Positions 6,062-13,801 of a stretch of DNA of 21,017 nucleotides are shown here, piece after piece. The notes under the pieces were generated by a model. That model saw only the letters and a list, made by a program, of their open reading frames with translations, was not told the origin of the DNA and made no database searches. How positions within the stretch are numbered: the stretch's first letter is position 1; each line of letters opens with the position of its first letter. The DNA comes from JACQPU01 sp039961715 (GTDB lineage: Bacteria > Bacteroidota > Ignavibacteria > UBA10030): positions 1 through 21,017 of the forward strand of contig JABRVW010000225.1 of assembly GCA_039961715.1 (NCBI GenBank), given 5' to 3'. The position numbers and the translations under genes were made by a program.

Positions 6062-7381
6062 TTAGAACAAATTGCCAAAGTCGAAGTTTTCCAGGTTCGA
6101 CACAACGGTCTCGATGAACTGTCCCCCGATTGCGCCGTCGAGGATCCGGTGATCGAAGGAGAGCGTGAGATAGCACATGGACCGGATGGCGATCGCATCG
6201 GTTCCGTTGGCATCGGTGACCACAACGGGCCGCTTCTTGATGGCCCCGAAACCCAGAATGGCGACCTGGGGCTGATTGATGATCGGGATTCCGATGATAT
6301 TTCCAAACACCCCGTAGTTGGTCACCGTGAACGTGCCGCCCTGGATATCGTCGGGGGTTAATTTCTTGTTGCGGGCCCTGATTCCAATGTCGTTCGCTGC
6401 CCGGGCGATTCCAAGGAAGCTCTTTTCCTCCGCATGCCGGATCACCGGCACGATCAACCCCGAAGGCGTTGCCACGGCCATGCCAAGATTGATGAATCTC
6501 TTGAGAATGATCTTGTCGCCTTCGACCGAACTGTTCACGAGGGGGAACTGCTTCAGGGCGCGAATTGTGGCATCAAGGAAGAACGGCGTGTAGGTAAGCT
6601 TGAAGCCCTCGCGCTTCTCAAACTCCGCCGCCTTTTCCGTCCGGAACGCTGCAATCCGGGTCAGGTCGCATTCAGAGATCGCCTGCACATGAGGGGATGT
6701 CTCCACACTCCGCACCATGTGCTCCGCCATTTTCTGCTGAATGTTATCCATCTGCCGGATCTCATACTGCGGCGCCGGGTATTTCTTTGCCAGTTCCTTG
6801 ATGTCCACCGTCCTCACCGCCCGCGCTTGAGCCGTCACGCCGGCCACCTGCCTCCTGACCGCTGATTCCTGTCCCCTGCTCTCCAAATATCCCAGCACGT
6901 CATTCTTCGTGACCCTGCCTCCCGCTCCGCTTCCGCTGATCGAATCCAGTTCTTCCCGCGACAATCCCTCCTTCTCCGCAATGGTTCTCACGACCGGGGA
7001 ATAGAACTTGTCTCCGTTCGCCCGCCGGCGCAGAGGCTCCGGCCGCGTTTCCGGGGGTTGCCGTTCAGGCTTGTCTTCTGACTTTGGCACCGCTTCCACC
7101 TTCTTCGGTTCGGCTGCCGCGGGCGCAGCCTTGGCGGTTGCCTCATCGGTCTCAATCATGGCGATGACCGTGCCGACCTCCACGGTCTCGTTTTCCTGAA
7201 CGACGATCTTCGTAAGGACCCCGGAAGCCGGAGAGGGGATTTCCGAATCGACCTTGTCCGTGCTGATCTCCAGGATGGTTTCATCCTTCTGAACCTTGTC
7301 GCCGGGCTTTTTGGCCCAGCGAAGGATCTTCCCTTCCTGAATGCTCTCTCCCATTTTCGGCATCACCACTTCAACTTGCAT
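6062..7381 (-). CDS. 2-oxo acid dehydrogenase E2 (dihydrolipoamide acyltransferase)
   Basis: E2 carries the acyl group on a swinging lipoyl arm and transfers it to CoA; it forms the core of the complex. Residues 1-77 are one lipoyl domain with the modified lysine at Lys43 in STDKVDSE. An Ala/Pro/Glu linker follows, then the E1/E3-binding domain at about 126-166 (YSPVVRTIAEKEGL to GRVTKNDVLGYL). The catalytic domain ends with SFDHRILDG, giving His411 and Asp415 of the HXXXDG active site. The 439-residue length is normal. GAGG lies six bases before the ATG. The E1 type next door suggests a branched-chain complex, but pyruvate cannot be excluded from sequence alone, so no symbol is given. Confidence 0.93.
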   Translation of the reverse strand: MQVEVVMPKMGESIQEGKILRWAKKPGDKVQKDETILEISTDKVDSEIPSPASGVLTKIVVQENETVEVGTVIAMIETDEATAKAAPAAAEPKKVEAVPKSEDKPERQPPETRPEPLRRRANGDKFYSPVVRTIAEKEGLSREELDSISGSGAGGRVTKNDVLGYLESRGQESAVRRQVAGVTAQARAVRTVDIKELAKKYPAPQYEIRQMDNIQQKMAEHMVRSVETSPHVQAISECDLTRIAAFRTEKAAEFEKREGFKLTYTPFFLDATIRALKQFPLVNSSVEGDKIILKRFINLGMAVATPSGLIVPVIRHAEEKSFLGIARAANDIGIRARNKKLTPDDIQGGTFTVTNYGVFGNIIGIPIINQPQVAILGFGAIKKRPVVVTDANGTDAIAIRSMCYLTLSFDHRILDGAIGGQFIETVVSNLENFDFGNLF

Positions 7382-7443
7382 CAGAGGCCTCAGTTGTTTG
7401 AACGTGCAGATTTGGAAAGATTTTTGATGGCAAAGCCGAATTT

Positions 7444-7542
7444 AACCGCAACGATCGCGAACAATGCGCAATGGGCGCAAAGCTCCACAGACAGACACTC
7501 CCGGTTCAACTCCTTCGCGTCTCCTTTGAGTCCTTTGCGGTT
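7444..7542. repeat. Inverted repeat with CGCAA/CGCGAA units, family C
   Basis: AACCGCAA (7444-7451) and TTGCGGTT (7535-7542) are perfect inverted ends. Inside, CGCGAA (7456-7461) pairs with TTCGCG (7514-7519). The arms are made of short periodic units such as GCGCAA on one side and CAAAGGA on the other, about 9-11 bases apart. Repeats of this look are common in intergenic regions of unrelated environmental bacteria. It begins eight bases after the E1 stop and fills most of the 169-base E1-E2 gap, where I see no convincing promoter. Confidence 0.6.
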
Positions 7543-7550
7543 TCTGCTCT

Positions 7551-9629
7551 CTAATAGGCAGCCAGCTGTTCAAGGGCCGCGGTGATCTTCTGCTCGCCTG
7601 GCAACATGGCGTTTTCGAGCGGCGGACTGTAGGGTACGGGGAGATCGAGGGCAGCGACCCTCAGAACAGGGCCGTCGAGCGACTCAAAGCAATGATCCGC
7701 AATCAGCGCCGAGATCTCGCCTCCGAACCCGCCGGTCAACGTGTCCTCATGCACAACCAACGCTTTACTGGTTTTTCGGACGGACCGGTAGATCGCTTCT
7801 TCATCGAGAGGATTCAACGTCCGGAGATCGATGACCTCCACGCTGATACCCTTCTCCTCCATCTTCCTGGCTGCTTCAATCGACTTCTGTACCATGGCCC
7901 CCCAGGTAATGACCGAGATGTCCGATCCCTCCTTGCGCGTGGCCGCAACGCCGAACGGCAGGAGAAACTCGGCATCAGGTTCGGGCGATGCGGCATAGCC
8001 CTGGCGGTAGAGTCCCTTGTGTTCCATGAAGATCACGGGATCGTCTCCCCGGATCGCCGACTTGAGCAGGCCTTTTGCATCGGCGGCGTTCGACGGGAAG
8101 GCAAGCCGCAGGCCTGGAATGTGCGCCATAAAACTTTCGATGGACTGGCTGTGGTAGTGACCACCGTGAATGTACCCGCCGACGGCAACGCGAATCACCA
8201 CCGGCGACGACCAGGTGCCGTTGGAACGGTAGCGCATCATCGCAAGTTCGTCGCGGATCTGCATAAAGGCAGGCCAGATGTAGTCGCCAAACTGGATCTC
8301 GGGAACGGGTTTCCAGCCTTTCAGGGCAAGTCCGATCGCCACGCCCACGATGCTCGCCTCTGCCAGCGGCGAATTGAACGCTCGTTCCCTGCCAAACTTC
8401 GTTGAAAGCCCCTTCGTCGCCGTGAACACCCCGCCCTTGCCGTCGGCCACGTCTTCCCCAAACACCAGCACCCGCTCATTGCGTTCCATTTCTTCATGGA
8501 GGGCGTGATTGACCGCGTCAACCAAAACAATCTTGTTTCCTGTATGTTCGGGCTCGGCGTATTCATCCGGCGGATTGGCATGCGCTTCGCCATAGAGGTG
8601 CATCGAAACCGTTGCCGGATCCGGAAGCGGAGCGGCTTCGGCCCGCTCCACAGCCGCGTCTACCTCCGCCTTCACCTCTTCCTGAAGTCTCTGGTTTTCT
8701 TCCTCTGTCAGGTATCCTTCTTCAATCAGCACCGCAGCCATTCTCGGAATCGGATCTCTCTGGCGATCGCGGTCCAGCTCTTCCTTTGTCCTGTACTTGC
8801 GATCATCGTCGGACGATGAATGAGGAAGGAGACGGACCACATTGGCAACAATGAGGGAAGGTCCGCCGCCTTTGCGTGCGCGTGCCACGGCTTCGCTGGC
8901 CACCCTGTGCGTTTCAAAGAAGTCCGTGCCGTCGACGTTGTAGCGCTCGAGACCCTTGAATCCTTTGGTGACCTCGTAGACTGACCCGCCTGCGGTTTGC
9001 TGGGTAACCGGTACGGAGATTGCGTATTTGTTGTCCTGGATGAAGAAGATGACCGGCAGGAGTTCGCGTGCCGCCCAGTTCACTGCTTCAAAGAACTCAC
9101 CCTCGCTCGTGGAGCCTTCGCCCGACGACACGTACACCACTTCCCCGCGACGCTCCCGTGCAGCACCCAAAGCCACCCCCACAGCCTGGAGGTATTGCGT
9201 ACCGGTGGGACTCGACTGCGTGATGATCCGTGCAGACACCTTTCCGTAATGCCCCGGCATCTGGCGGCCTCCGGTGCCGGGATCATCGGCGCGATGGAGG
9301 GCTGAGAGGAAATAGTCCTCGACTGTATAGCCAAGCTGGAGACAGAAGCTGAGATCGCGGTAATACGGAAAGGCATAATCGCGGCCGGCCTCGAGGGCTG
9401 AAGCCACCGCCGTCTGGGCAGCTTCGTGGCCTGATCCGCCAATATGGAAGAAAGATTTGCCCTGCTTCAGGAGGATCAGATGTTTTTCGTCGATCCGCCG
9501 CCCCATAAGCATGTTCTTGTACACGCGAAGCAATTCAGCCTTCGAGAGACCGATATCCTGTACAGTGCCGGCGGTTCTGGATTGCACCATCGTATCTCGC
9601 TCTCCTCTGGATTTCACTCCCTTTGCCAT
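7551..9629 (-). CDS. 2-oxo acid dehydrogenase E1, fused alpha and beta subunits
   Basis: E1 decarboxylates a 2-oxo acid on thiamine diphosphate and passes the acyl group to the E2 lipoyl arm. In this 692-residue chain both subunits are fused. Residues about 30-350 are the alpha part, with the ThDP motif starting SGEGSTSEGEFF at about 169 and ending QDN at 200. PHSSSDDDRKYR (269-280) resembles the phosphorylation-loop region of branched-chain E1 alpha. From about 365 comes the beta part: VLVFGEDVADGKGGVF, FNSPLAEASIVG and QFGDYIWPAF, ending GGEISALIADHCFESLDGPV. Such fusions are typical of Bacteroidota and relatives. The chosen ATG overlaps the lipB stop by one base (TGATG) with GGAG upstream. 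An ATG at 9590 with GAGGAG is the alternative. The substrate is not certain. Confidence 0.93.
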   Translation of the reverse strand: MAKGVKSRGERDTMVQSRTAGTVQDIGLSKAELLRVYKNMLMGRRIDEKHLILLKQGKSFFHIGGSGHEAAQTAVASALEAGRDYAFPYYRDLSFCLQLGYTVEDYFLSALHRADDPGTGGRQMPGHYGKVSARIITQSSPTGTQYLQAVGVALGAARERRGEVVYVSSGEGSTSEGEFFEAVNWAARELLPVIFFIQDNKYAISVPVTQQTAGGSVYEVTKGFKGLERYNVDGTDFFETHRVASEAVARARKGGGPSLIVANVVRLLPHSSSDDDRKYRTKEELDRDRQRDPIPRMAAVLIEEGYLTEEENQRLQEEVKAEVDAAVERAEAAPLPDPATVSMHLYGEAHANPPDEYAEPEHTGNKIVLVDAVNHALHEEMERNERVLVFGEDVADGKGGVFTATKGLSTKFGRERAFNSPLAEASIVGVAIGLALKGWKPVPEIQFGDYIWPAFMQIRDELAMMRYRSNGTWSSPVVIRVAVGGYIHGGHYHSQSIESFMAHIPGLRLAFPSNAADAKGLLKSAIRGDDPVIFMEHKGLYRQGYAASPEPDAEFLLPFGVAATRKEGSDISVITWGAMVQKSIEAARKMEEKGISVEVIDLRTLNPLDEEAIYRSVRKTSKALVVHEDTLTGGFGGEISALIADHCFESLDGPVLRVAALDLPVPYSPPLENAMLPGEQKITAALEQLAAY

Positions 9630-10327
9630 CACGCCTGCTCCGGCACACGATCTACCACACCGCGAAGCAGGTCTTCCTTCGACACCCTGATCGGCTCGCA
9701 CCCGAAAACGAGGCCGAAGGATTCCATGAGCCTCGTTCGGACATCCCCCATTGGAATTTCCTTCCCCGTCTGCATCGCCATGGACGTCACGCCCTTATGG
9801 AAGATTCCACACGGGATGATTCTTCCGAATTCTTTGAGGTCTGTGTTTACGTTCAGCGCAAATCCGTGCATCGTCACCCATCGGCTTACTTTCACCCCGA
9901 TCGCGGCGATCTTTTCCCCCTTTACCCAGACGCCGGTCATCCCCTCCTCCCGTTCCGCCCCAATATCGTATTCCTCCAGGGTGCGGATGATCACTTCTTC
10001 GAGCCCCCGAAGGTACCAATGCAGGTCGGTCTTGTATTGTGCGAGGTCCAGGATCGGATACCCCACAATCTGTCCCGGACCGTGATAGGTGACATCGCCC
10101 CCCCGATCGATGTGGAACACTTCGATGCCGGACCGCTTCAACTCTTCCTCATTTGCCAGGAGATGATTGGCATCGGCTCCTTTTCCCAGTGTATAGACCT
10201 TCTCATGCTCAGTAAGCAGGAGGACGTCGCCGATCAATCCGTAATGCCGCAAATCGAACAGCGTTCGCTGAAGCTCCCAGGCATCCGCATAACGCGTGCG
10301 GCCGATATCGGTACAGACGATCTGCAT
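9629..10327 (-). CDS. lipB: Octanoyl-[ACP]:protein octanoyltransferase
   Basis: LipB moves the octanoyl group from acyl carrier protein to the lipoyl-domain lysine, the step before LipA. The 232-residue protein has DRGGDVTYHGPGQIVGYPI (substrate pocket), MTGVWVKGEKIAAIGVKVSRW with the catalytic lysine at Lys139, HGFALNVN, and IIPCGIFHKGVTS with the acyl-thioester Cys173. Its start overlaps the lpdA stop by one base (TGATG), and its own stop overlaps the E1 start in the same way. No good ribosome binding site precedes the ATG, so translation probably depends on reinitiation after lpdA. The genomic setting, between E3 and E1, directly matches its role in lipoylating E2. Confidence 0.97.
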   Translation of the reverse strand: MQIVCTDIGRTRYADAWELQRTLFDLRHYGLIGDVLLLTEHEKVYTLGKGADANHLLANEEELKRSGIEVFHIDRGGDVTYHGPGQIVGYPILDLAQYKTDLHWYLRGLEEVIIRTLEEYDIGAEREEGMTGVWVKGEKIAAIGVKVSRWVTMHGFALNVNTDLKEFGRIIPCGIFHKGVTSMAMQTGKEIPMGDVRTRLMESFGLVFGCEPIRVSKEDLLRGVVDRVPEQA

Positions 10328-11721
10328 CAGAGGTGAATTGCGACCCCGTAAGCGTTTCCGGCGGCTTCCATCACAGCTTCAGAGAGCGTGGGATGGGCGT
10401 GCATGGTCCGCCACAGTTCTTCGTACGTGGTCTCAAGAGTTTTGGCCGTTACCAGTTCTGCGATCATTTCGGTGGCTTCGGAGCCAACAATGTGGGCTCC
10501 CAGCAGCTCACCGTACTTCTCGTCGAAAATCAGCTTTACTTGTCCTTCCGTTTCCCCGATGGCAAGAGCTTTGCCGAGCGGGCGGAAGGGGAATTTGCCG
10601 ACTTTGATCTTATAGCCGGCCTTCGTCGCTGCCTCCTCAGTCATACCAACGCTTGCCACCTGGGGTTGGCAATATGTACAGCTTGGGAACACACTGCGGT
10701 CGAGGCCATGTTTCGCCTTCCCTGCAATATGCTCCGCAGCCACGATTCCTTCGTGTGAGGCCACGTGGGCAAGGAGCGGAGGGCCGCTGACGTCGCCGAT
10801 GGCGTAAATACCCTGCACATTCGTGCGGCCAAACTCGTCGACCTTGATGAATCCCTTTTCCACCTTTACCCCCAACGCCTCCAGACCCAGATTCTCAGAA
10901 TTCCCCTGCACGCCGATGGCCATAAGGGCCACTTCGGCCTTGATTGTCTTCTTTCCCTCTTCTGACGAAACCGTGACCTCCACTTCATTTCCGGCCTTCA
11001 CGCCCTCCACTTTCGTGCTCGTCAGGATTTCGATTCCCGACTTCTTGAGGCTTGATTCCACCAGCTTCGTCATTTCCCGATCCTCCAAGGGGAGGATTCC
11101 GGGCATCATTTCAACCACGGTCACCTTCGTGCCGATGGCGTTGTAGAAGTAGGCAAATTCAATCCCGATCGCCCCGCCGCCGATAATGGCCATGCTCTTC
11201 GGCTGTTCCTTCAGCGTCATCGCTTCGGTACTGGTGATGACCTTCTTCCGATCGATCTCAACCCCTGGAACGGACCGCGGGCGGGCTCCCGTGGCAATGA
11301 TGATGGCCTTGGACCTGATGGTATCGGTCACCTTTCCGTCGTTTGAAACGGAAAGTGTAGTTTTACCGGTGAGTTTCCCATAGCCCTTGACGACGTCGAT
11401 TTTGTTCTTTTTCATCAGAAATTCGACGCCTTTGGTGATTCTCTCGGAAACATCCCGGCTCCGTTTGATGATCTTCGTGAAGTCGTAGGAGAGATCTCTG
11501 TGGCTGATGCCGAACTCATCCGACCGTTTCATCAGATTATAGAGCTCGGCGCTTTTCAGCAGGGCTTTGGACGGGATGCACCCCCAATTCAGGCAAATGC
11601 CGCCCAGGCGGTCGGTTTCCACGAGGCCGACCTTCATACCGAGTTGAGCCGCTCGAATGGCGGCTACATATCCCCCCGGACCGCCGCCGATTACCGTGAC
11701 ATCATACTGACGTTCAGACAT
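10327..11721 (-). CDS. lpdA: Dihydrolipoyl dehydrogenase (E3)
   Basis: E3 is the FAD disulfide oxidoreductase that reoxidises the dihydrolipoyl arm of E2 and reduces NAD+. The 464-residue protein has the FAD-binding VIGGGPGGYVAAIRAAQ at residues 10-26 and the redox-active GGICLNWGCIPSK with Cys43 and Cys48. It also has ATGARPRSVPG, an NAD-binding IIGGGAIGIEFA, a second FAD contact YAIGDVSG, and the C-terminal HAHPTLSEAV, which supplies the catalytic His-Glu pair to the partner subunit. GAGG lies five bases before the ATG. It is the first gene of the lpdA-lipB-E1-E2-lipA block, with a promoter at 11813-11841 and a leader of about 85 bases. Confidence 0.97.
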   Translation of the reverse strand: MSERQYDVTVIGGGPGGYVAAIRAAQLGMKVGLVETDRLGGICLNWGCIPSKALLKSAELYNLMKRSDEFGISHRDLSYDFTKIIKRSRDVSERITKGVEFLMKKNKIDVVKGYGKLTGKTTLSVSNDGKVTDTIRSKAIIIATGARPRSVPGVEIDRKKVITSTEAMTLKEQPKSMAIIGGGAIGIEFAYFYNAIGTKVTVVEMMPGILPLEDREMTKLVESSLKKSGIEILTSTKVEGVKAGNEVEVTVSSEEGKKTIKAEVALMAIGVQGNSENLGLEALGVKVEKGFIKVDEFGRTNVQGIYAIGDVSGPPLLAHVASHEGIVAAEHIAGKAKHGLDRSVFPSCTYCQPQVASVGMTEEAATKAGYKIKVGKFPFRPLGKALAIGETEGQVKLIFDEKYGELLGAHIVGSEATEMIAELVTAKTLETTYEELWRTMHAHPTLSEAVMEAAGNAYGVAIHL

Positions 11722-11759
11722 GGGAGCCTCGGGTAGTAGTGCTAAGGCTGGATCTGTTC

Positions 11760-11784
11760 CTGCCGAGCCGCCTCAGGCCGGCAG
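11760..11784 (-). promoter_or_regulatory. Hairpin in the lpdA leader
   Basis: On the minus strand CTGCCG and CGGCAG form a 6-bp stem enclosing a GCC-TGA-GGC stem. It falls within the predicted leader, between the promoter and the lpdA ATG, and has no T-tract. No known riboswitch is recognised. Confidence 0.35.
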
Positions 11785-11812
11785 ATGGCTTTTCATCAAG
11801 AATGCGGCAAAA

Positions 11813-11841
11813 AATATAGGCAGAAGTGTCCCCAAACGCAA
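11813..11841 (-). promoter_or_regulatory. Promoter of the lpdA-lipB-E1-E2-lipA block
   Basis: On the minus strand TTGCGT (11836-11841), a 17-base spacer and TATATT (11813-11818) form a good sigma-70-type promoter. Transcription would begin near 11806, giving a leader of about 85 bases. Its -35 box touches the small repeats at 11848-11901, which could affect its activity. Confidence 0.7.
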
Positions 11842-11847
11842 CAACAC

Positions 11848-11901
11848 GGATACTCGCTGATACTCACAGATGCCGCTGATACTCAGTGACCCGCTGGTCA
11901 C
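11848..11901. repeat. Short direct repeats and a hairpin (GATACTC units), family D
   Basis: CGCTGATACTCA occurs twice, at 11855-11866 and 11874-11885, and a partial unit GGATACTCG precedes them. GTGACC-CGCT-GGTCAC (11886-11901) makes a perfect 6-bp hairpin directly after the last unit. The block lies just upstream of the lpdA -35 box. It may be a mobile-repeat remnant like the other spacers, or a binding site for a regulator. Confidence 0.5.
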
Positions 11902-12046
11902 CTGATGTTGTAAACTTTGCCGCGGAAAGGATCTTTCGACACCTCCTGCACGGCCTTGATCGACCTCGACCAGATTGGAGGCGGCTTCGATCACCGTGAC
12001 ATGACGCGTTTCCTCGGCCGGAGCAAAACAAATCCGGCCATCAGAA

Positions 12047-12075
12047 TTGATTCTTTTTCACTTTTCCCGTACGTT
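12047..12075 (+). promoter_or_regulatory. Promoter of smpB
   Basis: TTGATT (12047-12052), a 17-base spacer and TACGTT (12070-12075) form a sigma-70-like promoter. Transcription would start near 12082, only about 12 bases before the smpB ATG, so the leader is too short for a normal ribosome binding site and none is seen. Confidence 0.7.
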
Positions 12076-12093
12076 GGGTGCAAAAATTTCCGC

Positions 12094-12558
12094 ATGGCAG
12101 AGTCGGAACGCAGGGTTGTCGTCTCAAATCGGAGGGCGCGGCATGAGTATTACGTTCTTGACACCTTTGAAGCGGGCATTGTTCTGAAGGGCACGGAGGT
12201 CAAGTCGCTCCGCCAGGGAAACGCCAATCTGCAGGACAGCTATGCTGTTCTCAAGGATGGCGAGGTGTGGCTGCACAACATGCATATCAGTCCGTACGAG
12301 AAAGGGAGCATCAATAATCATGATCCCGTCCGCACGCGCAAGCTTCTTCTCCACAAAAAGGAAATCCGAAAGTTAACCGGCAACGTGCGCGAGAAAGGAC
12401 TGACATTGATCCCTCTATCGGTGTATTTCAGCGGGCCCCATGCGAAGGTCGAACTTGCACTTGCCCAGGGCAAGAAGAAACATGACAAGCGTGAAGCGAC
12501 CGCAAAGCGGGAAGCTGAGCGGGAGATGCGACAACGTATGAAAAGGAGCGTTCCATAA
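12094..12558 (+). CDS. smpB: SsrA-binding protein SmpB
   Basis: SmpB binds tmRNA and brings it to ribosomes stalled on broken mRNAs during trans-translation. The 154-residue protein has the OB-fold blocks NRRARHEYYVLDTFEAGIVL, GTEVKSLRQGNANLQDSYA, MHISPYEKG and RTRKLLLHKKEI, plus LIPLSVYF with the following basic helix KKKHDKREATAKREAEREM, which folds on the ribosome. The frame stays open 59 codons further upstream, but the ATG at 12094 matches the family start (MAESERRVVVSN) and lies just behind the promoter. No Shine-Dalgarno sequence precedes it. No tmRNA gene is visible in this window. tyrS follows one base after the stop. Confidence 0.97.
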   Translation: MAESERRVVVSNRRARHEYYVLDTFEAGIVLKGTEVKSLRQGNANLQDSYAVLKDGEVWLHNMHISPYEKGSINNHDPVRTRKLLLHKKEIRKLTGNVREKGLTLIPLSVYFSGPHAKVELALAQGKKKHDKREATAKREAEREMRQRMKRSVP

Positions 12559-12559
12559 C

Positions 12560-13777
12560 TTGTTCCCCAGGCTCAATGAGCAGATGGATCTCATTCGGCG
12601 CGGTGCGGCGGAGATCATTCCCGAAGACGACCTTGCCCGGAAGGTTGAGCGATCCATCAAATCCAAAAAGCCCCTCCGCGTGAAGCTGGGGTGTGATCCC
12701 AGCCGTCCCGACCTGCATCTGGGCCACTCTGTTGTCCTCCGAAAACTGCGGCAATTTCAGGATCTCGGCCATCAGGCCATTTTGATCATCGGCGATTTCA
12801 CCGGCATGATCGGCGATCCATCCGGCAAGAGCAAGACGCGTCCTCCCCTTTCGCTCGAGGAGACACGCCGGAACGGGCAGACTTATTTTGAGCAGGCCAC
12901 GAAGGTGCTGGCGGCTCAAAAGATCAAGATGCTGTACAACTCCGAATGGCTGGGCAAGATGAGCTTCGCCGACGTCATCTTGCTTGCGGGTCGGTACACC
13001 GTTGCCCGCATGCTGGAGCGCGATGATTTCACGGAGCGGCACAAGGCCGGTGAGCCCATCGGCATTCACGAATTCCTCTATCCGCTGGCCCAAGCCATGG
13101 ATTCCGTGGCCGTGGAGGCCGACGTCGAGCTCGGCGGAACCGACCAGAAATTCAATCTGCTTGTCGGCCGCGACATCCAGCGTGAATACGGCCAGGAGCC
13201 GCAGGCGATTCTAACCATGCCGATCCTTCCGGGCACCGATGGCATCGAGAAGATGAGCAAGTCGTTGGATAACTACATCGGGCTCAATGACCCGCCCCGG
13301 GAAATGTTTGGCAAGTCGCTTCGCATCCCGGACTTTCTGATCTACACCTACTACGAGCTGACGACCAACGTTTCCAACAAGGAGCTCAGGGAGATCCAGA
13401 AACAGCTTGCGGACAAGAAGGTCAATCCGCGGGATCTGAAGCGACAGCTGGCGCGCACGCTAGTTTCGATGTATCACTCCGGGGAGGATGCGGCAAAGGC
13501 CGAAAAGGAATTTGACAGAATCTTCGTCGAAAAGTCGGCCCCCGACGACATGGAGGTTTTCTCTTTAAAAGAGCGGAACGGGATCGAGACCATTGTGGCG
13601 TTGATGACAGAGGCAAAGCTTGCATCGTCGCGGGGAGAGGCTCGCCGGCTCATCGAACAGGGCGGCGTATCCATCGACGGTGAAAAGGTGTCGGACTCCA
13701 ATGCCCGCATTCCGGACAAGACGGAGTTCGTGTTGAAGGTCGGCAAACGACGGTTTCTTAAAGTCATTAGTTCTTAA
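12560..13777 (+). CDS. tyrS: Tyrosyl-tRNA synthetase
   Basis: This enzyme charges tRNA-Tyr with tyrosine. It is a class I synthetase with the HIGH-type motif HLGH at residues 53-56, the tyrosine pocket GDFTGMIGDPSGKS, LGGTDQKFN, and KMSKS at 231-235. A C-terminal S4-like RNA-binding domain at about 345-400 contains ASSRGEARRLIEQGGVSI. KMSKS rather than KFGKT places it in the TyrZ-like branch. The start is TTG, one base after the smpB stop. It is supported by AAGGAG in the end of smpB (12543-12548) and by the family N-terminus LFPRLNEQMDLIRRG. The ATG at 12584 has no ribosome binding site. At 405 residues the length is normal. It is probably co-transcribed with smpB and pdaD. Confidence 0.97.
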   Translation: MFPRLNEQMDLIRRGAAEIIPEDDLARKVERSIKSKKPLRVKLGCDPSRPDLHLGHSVVLRKLRQFQDLGHQAILIIGDFTGMIGDPSGKSKTRPPLSLEETRRNGQTYFEQATKVLAAQKIKMLYNSEWLGKMSFADVILLAGRYTVARMLERDDFTERHKAGEPIGIHEFLYPLAQAMDSVAVEADVELGGTDQKFNLLVGRDIQREYGQEPQAILTMPILPGTDGIEKMSKSLDNYIGLNDPPREMFGKSLRIPDFLIYTYYELTTNVSNKELREIQKQLADKKVNPRDLKRQLARTLVSMYHSGEDAAKAEKEFDRIFVEKSAPDDMEVFSLKERNGIETIVALMTEAKLASSRGEARRLIEQGGVSIDGEKVSDSNARIPDKTEFVLKVGKRRFLKVISS

Positions 13778-13801
13778 ACAACTAAAGTCGGAGATGAGGA
13801 A

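Larger units (their letters stand above)
11722..12093. other. Divergent intergenic region between lpdA and smpB
   Basis: This 372-base region separates two divergent transcription units. From left to right it holds the lpdA leader with a hairpin, the lpdA promoter (11813-11841), a short direct repeat and hairpin (11848-11901), a stretch without known features, and the smpB promoter (12047-12075). The stretch contains a minus-strand open frame, 11898-12041, with an in-frame TGA at 11991-11993. Its last part (ending VSKDPFRGKVYNIR) looks somewhat protein-like, but I do not recognise it and do not call it a gene. Confidence 0.7.

Noticed and set aside
11917..12093. A 59-residue N-terminal extension of SmpB
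   Set aside because: It would span the smpB promoter, has no similarity to SmpB, and the ATG at 12094 matches the family start.
11836..12093. tmRNA gene next to smpB
   Set aside because: No tRNA-like acceptor end, TPsiC loop sequence or tag frame is found in the region.
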